DNA of 64,000 bases from Valencia hispanica. Its lineage: Eukaryota; Chordata; Actinopteri; Cyprinodontiformes; Valenciidae. This document shows positions 56,946 to 64,000 of the stretch, one piece after another. The first letter of the stretch is position 1, and every line of letters starts with the position of its first letter. Below the pieces are notes generated by a model. It did no database searches. It had not been told where the DNA came from and saw only the letters and a list, made by a program, of their open reading frames with translations. A program made the position numbers and the translations under genes. The stretch lies in contig OY747713.1 of NCBI GenBank assembly GCA_963556495.2, forward strand, positions 49,194,224-49,258,223. Direction: 5' to 3'.

Positions 56946-57270
56946 ACACGCCTCTGGCTCCTGACTCCGCAGGGGGTGTTCCGGAAGACACGCCTCTGGT
57001 TCATGACTCCGCAGGGGGTGTTCCGGAAGATACGCCTCTGGTTCCTGACTCCGCAGAGGGTGTTCCGGAGGACACGCCTCTGGTTCCTGACTTCGCAGAG
57101 GGTGTTCCGGAGGACACGCCTCTGGTTCCTGACTCCGCAGAGGGTGTTCCGGAGGACACGCCTCTGGTTCCTGACTCTGCAGGGGGTGTTCCGTAAGACA
57201 CCCCTCTGGCTCCTGACTCTGCAGGGGGTGTTCCGGAGAACACGCCTCTGGCTCCTGACTCTGCCAAGGT
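56570..57270 (+). repeat. 42-bp coding minisatellite (two diverged sub-blocks)
   Basis: About 16 units of 42 bp. Units before 56880 translate as PLTPVSTGGARENT-like; those after it, in another frame, as PLVPDSAEGVPEDT-like. The DNA units of both sub-blocks are clearly homologous, so a frameshift near 56885 and later divergence separate them. One unit carries a TAA (57194). Confidence 0.9.
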
Positions 57271-57286
57271 TCTCCAGAGGGACACA

Positions 57287-57420
57287 ACCTCGGGGTCAGC
57301 GCCAAGTCGTGGGTCTTCAGCGCCAAGTCGTGGGTCTTCAGTGCCAGGTCGTGAGTCTTCAGCGCCACGTCGTGGGTCTTCAGCGCCACGTCGTGGGTCT
57401 TCAGCGCCATGTCGTGGGTC
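57287..57420 (+). repeat. 21-bp coding minisatellite
   Basis: Six or seven units of TCTTCAGCGCCAAGTCGTGG plus one base, translating as SSAPSRG. Confidence 0.9.
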
Positions 57421-57474
57421 CTCTACTCTGTCCTCTCGAGGGTTCCCAGCATCCTACCAAAGTCCCCTTAGTCG

Positions 57475-57745
57475 ACGCCGGTTCCCAAGACACAAGGTTC
57501 TCTGCAGCCGCTTCCCAAGACACAAGGTTCTCTGCAGCCGTTTTGCAAGACACAAGGTTCTCTGCAGCCGTTTCGCAAGACACAAGGTTCCCTGCAGCCG
57601 TTTCGCAAGACACAAGGTTCCCTGCAGCCGTATCCCAAGACACAAGGTTCTCTGCAGCCGTATCCCAAGACAAAGGTTCTCTGCAGCCGTTTCCCAAGAA
57701 ACAAGGTTCTCTGCATCCGGTTCCCAAGAAACAAGGTTCTCCTAA
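57475..57745 (+). repeat. 30-bp coding minisatellite
   Basis: About nine units containing CCAAGACACAAGGTTCTCTG, translating as FSAAVSQDTR. A short unit near 57670 lacks a few bases. Confidence 0.9.
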
Positions 57746-57764
57746 GACTCAAGATTCCGCTCCG

Positions 57765-58060
57765 CTGCCGGCCACCCAGACACAAGGTTCCGCTCCGCAG
57801 CCGGCCACCCAGGCACAAGGTTCCGCTCCGCAGCCGGCCACCCAGGCACAAGGTTCCGCTCCGCAGCCGGCCACCCAGGCACAAGGTTCCGCTCCGCAGC
57901 CAGCCACGTCTCCTGGTTCCTCATCGTAGGCTTCCTCGTCTCCTGGTTCTTCGTCGTAGGACTCCTCGTCTCCTGGTTCCTCGTCACAGGCCTCCTCGTC
58001 TCCTGGTTCCTCGTCGCCGGCCTCCCAGGTTCCTGCTCCTTTGTCGCCGGCCTCTGGACT
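57765..58060 (+). repeat. 33-bp and 30-bp coding minisatellites
   Basis: Four to five units of 33 bp (CAAGGTTCCGCTCCGCAGCC, translating QAQGSAPQPAT) to 57905, then about five units of 30 bp (CTCGTCTCCTGGTTCCTCGT) rich in Ser and Pro codons. Confidence 0.9.
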
Positions 58061-58114
58061 TTAGCCTTCTGTTGTTTTGTTTTTGGACTCTTATGGTGGA
58101 GTATGGTGGCTGCT

Positions 58115-58198
58115 TTTGTTCCTTGTTTTTGTTAATTATTAAATCATTTAAGTTTAATTGTTGCTGCCTTTGGGTCTTTAAAATACACAAACATAACA
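58115..58198 (+). promoter_or_regulatory. 3' LTR remnant of the minisatellite-filled element
   Basis: Matches the last 80 bp of the 5' LTR with few changes and ends ACATAACA beside the GCAGT duplication. The first 550 bp of the LTR and the polypurine tract are missing. Confidence 0.8.
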
Positions 58199-58203
58199 GC
58201 AGT

Positions 58204-58600
58204 AGCAAGTTCCGTCTAACCAACCGTTATCTTAATACTTATCTTACAGGACAATCTTACAGGACAATCTTACAGGACAATCTAAATTATAAGCTTAAAT
58301 ATGCATATGCTTTTACAACGTTTTAATGTTTTTAAATGATAACATTTTGACATTTTTTCAACTCAGGGAAGATGCTTAAAATAGTTCTAGAATACATAAC
58401 TCTGGGATGGATGTGCAAAACCAGCTTTGATCTCTTGTGAAAGGTTAATGAAAATCAGTAGATGATACTGGTATAACCTCTGATAATTCAGTTTGTCTGT
58501 CGCGGATGCAATAAGAGTTAGAAATGTTAAGTCCCTCGTCAAGGTTTACTACATTGGTGTCCTGCATGATTTACCAAGATACCTGATAATGACCGCAAAA
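58204..58600. other. Unassigned spacer
   Basis: Contains three tandem ACAGGACAATCTT units (58245-58285). Nothing else recognised. Confidence 0.4.
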
Positions 58601-58604
58601 TTCC

Positions 58605-60605
58605 ATCCATCCATCAATCTTATTCGGGGTTGCAGCAGCCTAAGCAAAGAGACCCTGACTTCCCTCTCCTCATCCACTTGTTCCAGCTCCTCGGGAGGAA
58701 TCCCAAGGCGTTCCCAGGCCAGCCGAGAAACATAGTCCCTCCAGCGTGTCCTGGGTCTTCCCCTGGGCCTCCTCCCGGTGGGACGTGCCCGAAACACCTC
58801 ACCAGAGAGGCGTCCAGGAGGCATCCTGACCAGATGCCCGAGCCACCTCAACTGACTCCTCTCAATGTGGAGAAGCAGCGGCTCTACTCTGAGCCCCCTC
58901 CGGATAATAATAATGGCTTGCAATTATATAGCGTTTTTCGAGACCCTCAAAGCACTTTACAACAAGAACTCCAATATTCATTCACTCTCACATTCATACA
59001 CTGGTGGAAGCAAGCTATGATTATAGCCACAGCTGCCCTGGGGCAGACTGACAGAAGTGAGGCTGCCATATTGCGCCATCGGCCCCTCTGGCCAACACCA
59101 GTAGGCGGGTAGGTAAAGTGTCTTGACCAAGGACACAACGAAATGTGGAAGCTGGAATCAAACCCACGATTTCTGGGTCGCAGGCTGACAACTCTACCAC
59201 TGAACTACAGCCGCCCTGATGACTGAGCTCCTCACCCTATCTCTAAGGGAGAGCCCAGACATTCTACAAAGGAAACTCATTTCAGCCGCTTGTATCCGGG
59301 ATCTCGTTCTTTCGGTCACCACCCAGAGTTCGTGACCATAGATGAGGGTAGGAACGTAGATCGACCGGTAAATCGAGAGCTTCGCCTTTCAACAGACCGG
59401 TACAGCGCCCGCATAACTGCAGATGCCCTACCAATCCGTCTATTAATCTCCCGCTCCATTTTTCCCTCATTCGTGAACAAGACCCCCAGATACTTAAACT
59501 CCTCCACTTGGGGAAGGACCTCATCCCCGACCTGGAGAAGGTACCCCACCCTTTTCTGGCTCAAGACCATGGCCTCGGATTTGGAGGTGCTGATTCCCAG
59601 CCGCTTTCCCAGCCGCTTTACAGTCGGCTGCGAACCGCTCCAGCGAAAGCTGTAGATCACATTCCGATGAAGCCAACAGGACCACGTCATCTGCAAAAAG
59701 CAGAGACCCGATCCTGAGGCCACCAAAACGGATCCCCTCAACACCTTGGCTGCGCCTTGAAATCCTGTCCATAAAAGTTAGGAACAGCATCGTAACAAAG
59801 GGCAACCTTGGCGGAGTCCAACTCTCACCGGAAACAAGCCCGACTTACTGCCGGCAATGCGAACCAAACTCTGGCACCGGTCGTACAGGGACCTAACAGC
59901 CCGTATCAAGGGGCCCGGTACCCCATACTCCTGGAGTACCCCCCACAGGGCCCCCCGAGGGACACGGTCGAACGCCTTCTACAAGTCCACAAAACACATG
60001 TAGACCGGTTGGGCGAACTCCCACGCACCCTCCAGGACCCTGCTGAGGATGTAGAGCTGGTCCAATGTTCCACCGCCAGGACGAAAACCGCATTGTTCAT
60101 CCTGGATCCGAGGTTCGACTATCCGTCGGACCCTCCTCTCCAGAACCCCTGAATAGACCTTACCAGGGAGGCTCAGAAGTGTGATCCGCCTGTAGTTGGA
60201 ACACACTCGGTGGTCCCCCTGTTTAAAAATGGGGGACTACCACCCCGGTCTGCCAATCCAAGGGAACTGCCCCCGATGTTCACGCAATATTGCAGAGCCG
60301 CGTTAACCAACACAGCCCCACAACATCCAGAGCCTTGAGGAACTCCAGTCGAATCTCATCCACCCCTGGAGCCTTGCCACCGAGGAGCTTTTTAACGACC
60401 TTGGTGACTTCAACACCAGAGATTGTAGAGCCCGACCCAAAGTCCCCAAACCCTGCTTCCAGATTGGAAGTGTGCTGGTGGGATTGAGGAGGTCTTCGAA
60501 GTATTCCATCCACCGACCCAAAACATCCCGCGTCGAGGTCAGCAGCACACCAGCCCCACTTTAAATAGTGTTGGTGGCAGACCGCTTCCCCTGAGATGCC
60601 AGATG
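58605..60605 (-). pseudogene. RTE/Rex3-like LINE, reverse transcriptase and C-terminal part
   Basis: Minus-strand pieces in order: ALDVVGLCWLTRLCN and LLGGKAPGVDEIR (60280-60420), LERRVRRIVEPRIQDEQCGF and EFAQPVYMCFVDL (59979-60206), FMDRISRRSQGVEG and GSLLFADDVVLLASS with the catalytic FADD (59600-59770), VGDEVLPQVEEFKYLGVLFT (59470-59530), and after a SINE, HIERSQLRWLGHLVRMPPGR and RPRTRWRDYVSRLAWERLGI (58690-58870). The end carries GATG repeats (58607-58618), typical of Rex3 as I recall. It is 5' truncated and frameshifted many times. Confidence 0.85.
58905..59216 (-). mobile_element. tRNA-headed SINE inside the Rex3-like LINE
   Basis: On the minus strand it starts GGGCGGCTGTAGTTCAGTGG (A-box TAGTTCAGTGG) with B-box-like GGTTTGATTCC, a body containing GACACTTTACCTACC, and an L2-like tail ending AAACGCTATATAATTGCAAG and a TTATTATTATCC run. 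LINE sequence continues on both sides. The same head occurs at 60608. Confidence 0.88.
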
Positions 60606-60607
60606 GT

Positions 60608-60730
60608 GGGCGACTGTAGCTCAGTGGTAGAGTTGTCAGCCTGCAACCCATAAATTGTGGGTTCAATTCCAGCTTCCACCTGCTACATGTGGTTGTGTCC
60701 TTGGGCAAGACACTTCACCTACCTTGCCTA
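60608..60730 (+). mobile_element. SINE head, same family, cut by a Tc1 element
   Basis: Starts GGGCGACTGTAGCTCAGTGG, B-box GGTTCAATTCC, then CTTGGGCAAGACACTTCACC. It stops at a TA (60729-60730), where a Tc1 terminal repeat begins. Confidence 0.85.
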
Positions 60731-62800
60731 CAGGTCCTTCTCAAAAAATTAGCATATTGTGATAAAGTTCATTCTTTTCCATAATGTAATGATAAAAATT
60801 AAACTTTCATATATTTTAGATTCATTGCACACCAACTGAAATATTTCAGGTCTTTTATTTTTTTATTTTTTTATTTTTTTTATAAACGTGTCCTGTTTGG
60901 CAGTGTGGAGCTCAGAATTGGTGTCTGAGTACCAAGTAGAAGCCCAACAGATTTACTTTCACAAGCGGAGCAGTACAGTTTTTGCCATAGTACTCCACTT
61001 GATTTATGTGTGAAAAATCTTTATTATGAATTGTTGGGGTTTTTATTTCCTGATGTTATGGACACGGAGACGGAAAATTAAGGAGAAGAAAGAAGGAAGA
61101 TGAAGAAGACAGGTAGGAAACAAAATGTCATGAGAGAGGGTGAGTTGAAAATACAAGAGAGGAAGGGGAACAAAAAAAATACAGGAAGACATTGAAGTCT
61201 GCCTCCATGCCCACAGGACGGCAGAGAGAGGGGGAAAAACAAAACAAAACACGAAAAAGGAACATCGACAAAACCAACCAAACATTGTGAACTAAGAATT
61301 ACACAACCACATCACACAAAAATAGATATAAAAATACAACAACAATGTCACAGAAAAACTCATGGTATCGATTAATCAAGCTCTAGTAATGATAACCTCA
61401 GCCCAAGAATATTTCCTTAAACACCAGAGACCCCACATCTATGTGTGTGTGTTAGCATGCTGGTGCATATAAGGTTTCTCCATAAGAGTGCTCGATAGTT
61501 GGTGTGAGCAGACATCAATCCGTCTCCCAGGAATCGATGCAGACATGAAGGAGATCGGAGCAAAGACGTCCAAAGGACCGCTAGAGCCCCAGGCGGACCT
61601 GGGCGGGGCCGACCGCATCCCCCAAGAGAGGAGCAAAGGAGAACCCCAGGGGAACATCCAGCGGCCACTACACAGGGGCCTGGGGGGCAGCAGTGACGAG
61701 CCCACGGGCCCCGCCGGCAACCGGCCGCGCACGGTGCGCACAGAACAGGTGATCAAACGAGCAGAGACGCCGGATCCGCATCCCGCCGAGCCACCGAGCA
61801 GGCACCACCCAACAATCCCAAACCTGGCACCTCTAAAAGAGGTGCCCCAACCAACCAAAAGAAGATATTGGCCCAGCGCATCGGCGACCGACACACCGGC
61901 CCCCCCAGGCCCGGCCAGGCACGCACCAGGTCCGAACCGGATTGACCACCGGCGCACCGGCAGGAAGGGACTCCCGTCACCGGCGGGGAGTGATGGAGGG
62001 GAAATAGGCCCCCCATTAAGTGTAAGGCCTGAGGTGCGCCAGGCGAGGGGGCAGACCAAGATCCAACCTGACAGGTAGACAAAGACATACAGACACAGTC
62101 ATACGTTCCCTCCCTCTTAAACCCATACATTCTCACTGACTCACCAAGACACCCAAAAAAATGATGCTGTACCCTCACTCACACACCCCATGCACACTTT
62201 ATGCTCCCAGGTCCAGGTACCGATGCCCCAGTAGAGCCACCAGCCCCCGGACCCGGGAGGTGGACCCCCTACCTTCTAGGATGGAGACAAGCAGACCGCC
62301 AGGGGCCCCACAGTGGCAAAGCAGCCCGACAGCCCAGGACCCCGACCAGACCGCCTGTTCCTCTTCCGGACCCCAACCCCTGATGGCCCGTAGCGAACAG
62401 GGGTGTGAAAAGACCCTTAGCCTCCATCCTCCCGCTCGAGTATGGTGTTGATGCGTGTTGTTATAATGTGCATTTAAAACAGAGGGGTGGGATGTGGGGG
62501 AGGCAGCCACAAATCCCCCAACCCCCACCCCGAGCCCTCAGTGTTTATATGTGGATTAACAGTGGGCACCGGCACCAGAGTTGAAGCTTATTGTACCGCT
62601 CCCCCCTCTGGATGCCGAAAAGTGTGCCCACCCCAAAGTCCCTACATATGTGTCGTGTGAAAATGTTATAAGTGGGAGTGTCTAAGTTGTATAGTAAAAT
62701 TGGGACCCAGGACACCACGGGATAGCGAGGAGGGAGGCCATGGCACGTTCGACCCGGGGCCCACGGCCACAGCACCACAAAGCCCCACGGACCCCAAGGC

Positions 62801-62803
<3 letters not shown>

Positions 62804-62832
<29 letters not shown>
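62804..62832. repeat. Poly(C)/poly(G) run of 29 bases
   Basis: An uninterrupted C run within the L1 3' UTR; G on the LINE's sense strand. Its exact length may be a sequencing or assembly uncertainty. Confidence 0.9.
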
Positions 62833-63433
62833 GCACACCCCAGTGCAAAAAAAAGGACTGATCCGGCCCAGAAACGCCACCCAGCCGCCGCGACAAGCAG
62901 CCAGGCACCCCAACCAGCAAACAAGGTGAGACGCCATACAGGGACTGGCAATGACAATCGGCCCAGAGAAAAAGAGAGAGGCGGCTGCACATGCCGGCCG
63001 CCGGCCGGCCACGACCCCCACAGCCAACAGAGACCTCACGCCGGCCGACCCCCAGCAAGGACCACAGCTAGGGGGCACGGCGCCCCTGAGCCCCGAATCC
63101 CCAGGCCCACCCCAGACCCTACCCAGGCGCAGCACGGCCACCAGGCCAGTAACCCATGTCCGCCAGTGCAACCCCCCCAAGGCACCGCGTGCAGCCATCA
63201 GGAGTCACCACCCAAAGCCCAACCCCAGGCCGGCCACGACGTCCAGCGCCCCATCCGCCCAGTGATCCCACCCCCGGTGTCCCCCCCAGACGCCTCCAAT
63301 CCCAAAACCCCCACATCCGCAACAGTGTCCCAAACGACAAAACCAAGTGCCCCCCACCCCCACTAGGTGATGGAGCCGATCAAAGGAGCCCAGAGAGATT
63401 GATCAGATATGGAGCCAGAGGCCGTCTGAAGAC

Positions 63434-63715
63434 CTATATGGTCCAACAAGACATTTCTATACTGATTAATATTAAGAGTTTTTTATTTTTCCAGTTCAGG
63501 AGGATAGTTTTCTTAGCGATGCATAAGGCAATGTGAACCATTGGAACTGACTTTGTGTCCATGGTGACATCATTTAAATTTCCTAACTGGCAAATTGAAG
63601 GAGATGGTGGGATGTTACATTTCAGACACTTTGATAAGTCCTCACATTTCTGGGACAGGTGGACAGAACCAAAGCACATGAACATAAGTATCTGGTATAT
63701 TGCTTGTGCATTGTA
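63434..63715 (-). pseudogene. L1-type ORF2 C-terminal end
   Basis: The minus frame reads GSVHLSQKCEDLSKCLKCNI, then ALCIAKKTILLNWKNKKLLI and stops near 63434. The A-K-KTILLNWK word is a hallmark of the extreme C-terminus of L1-clade ORF2 proteins. The zinc-knuckle region further upstream is lost by 5' truncation. Confidence 0.8.
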
Positions 63716-64000
63716 AGGTCTTTTATTGTTTTAAAACTGATGATTTTGGCATACAGCTCATGAAAACCCAAACTTCCTATCTCCAAAAATTAGCATATTT
63801 CATCCGACCCAAAAAAAAGTCAACTTCAAATAATTATGTTCAGTTATGCACTCAATACTTGGTCGGGAATCCTTTTGCAGAAATGACTGCTTCAATGCGG
63901 CGTGGCATGGAGGAAATCAGCCTGTGGCACTGCTGAGGTGTTATGGAGGCCCAGGATGCTTCGATAGCGGCCTTAAGCTCATCCAGAGTGTTGGGTCTTG

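Larger units (their letters stand above)
55161..58198 (+). mobile_element. Non-autonomous LTR retrotransposon filled with coding minisatellites
   Basis: Starts TGTCATAG and ends ACATAACA. GCAGT flanks both ends exactly (55156-55160 and 58199-58203), a 5-bp duplication as LTR-element integrases make. A 636-bp 5' LTR (55161-55796) is followed by a gag-like frame, then five tandem-repeat blocks, and only the last 75-85 bp of a 3' LTR. There is no reverse transcriptase or integrase, so it must have been mobilised by another element. LTR style (TGTCA...TGACA) recalls the sushi/Tf1 branch of Ty3/Gypsy. Confidence 0.8.
60860..63715 (-). mobile_element. L1/Tx1-type LINE, 5'-truncated copy with tail and target duplication
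   Basis: The duplication AGGTCTTTTATT stands at 60848-60859 and 63716-63727. Read on the minus strand the insertion begins inside ORF2, runs through a 2.4-kb GC-rich 3' UTR, reaches the AATAAAG and TTTTTCACAC end (61008-61030), continues for 126 more bases, and ends in an A-rich tail (60860-60881). These are the marks of target-primed reverse transcription. It is the reference copy that links the GC-rich repeats elsewhere in the window to an L1 3' end. Confidence 0.92.
60731..64000 (-). mobile_element. Tc1/mariner-type transposon split by an L1 insertion, open at the right edge
   Basis: Starts CAGGTCCTTCTCAAAAAATT after a TA. The first 129 bp (to 60859) continue, after the L1, at 63716 with GATGATTTTGGCATACAG, AATTAGCATATTTCATCCG and TCAATACTTGGTCGGGAATC, and run off the window. 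The part after 63840 is the start of the minus-strand transposase's C-terminal coding end (complement of ATGGAGGCCCAGGATGCTTC), so the gene reads right to left. Its state cannot be judged here. Confidence 0.9.

Noticed and set aside
56447..57410. Long antisense open frames across the minisatellites as real genes
   Set aside because: Repeats whose unit is a multiple of three and has no stop on one strand often lack stops on the other too. No start context or conserved motif supports them.
61439..62078. Open frames of about 200 codons on both strands
   Set aside because: They lie in the GC-rich 3' UTR of an L1 copy; the same region in other copies is full of stops.
62740..63366. A 208-codon Pro/His/Thr-rich protein
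   Set aside because: Antisense to the L1 3' UTR and dependent on a 29-base C run; composition only.

Overview
The window looks like euchromatic but very repeat-rich DNA from a ray-finned (teleost) fish. The evidence is the mix of mobile elements: several Tc1/mariner subfamilies, L2-type and RTE/Rex3-like LINEs, a fish L1/Tx1-type LINE with a long GC-rich 3' UTR, tRNA-headed SINEs, hAT and Harbinger-type MITEs, Ty3/Gypsy and retrovirus-like LTR elements, and long CA, AT, GATA and CCCTAA-like tracts. There are no operons or bacterial genes. Family names come from motif recognition by eye; no database was searched.

Only one clearly intact host gene was found. It is a three-exon S100-family gene on the minus strand: CDS exons 29833-29841, 26405-26536 and 20119-20286, 102 residues, all joins in phase 0. 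Its C-terminus reads CSCILL, which fits a CaaX prenylation box. Its introns carry a SINE, an L2 LINE split by a Tc1 element, an old Tc1 remnant and a hAT MITE with a perfect 8-bp duplication. A second gene-like locus at 52.7-54.3 kb pairs a decayed plus-strand DDE-integrase-like gene with two correctly phased minus-strand exons of a HECT-type C-lobe.

Layout: 1-5.1 kb, Tc1 elements, a CCCTAA-bearing repeat, L1 pieces. 5.1-12.7 kb, a minus-oriented LTR next to a decayed plus-strand retrovirus-like element. 12.7-18.1 kb, L1 3' UTR copies, two of them interrupted by different long-inverted-repeat elements of about 1.27 kb. 18.8-19.5 kb, a hAT deletion derivative. 19.9-30.4 kb, the S100 gene. 30.8-34.9 kb, LINE fragments, one inside another, and a SINE. 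35.3-40.6 kb, a long L2-type LINE split by a retroelement that is itself split by a Harbinger-type MITE. 40.6-43 kb, L1 tail, CCCTAA repeat and a nearly intact Tc1. 44-52.2 kb, a minus-strand retroviral pol remnant, a truncated Tc1 and a plus-strand Gypsy element. 55.2-58.2 kb, a non-autonomous LTR element whose interior is a run of coding minisatellites, bounded by 5-bp duplications. 58.6-64 kb, a four-level nest: Rex3-like LINE, SINE, Tc1, L1.

The most informative parts are the S100 gene with its possible lipid anchor, the minisatellite-filled LTR element, the two long-inverted-repeat elements, and the nests whose target-site duplications can be read directly and give a relative order of insertion.
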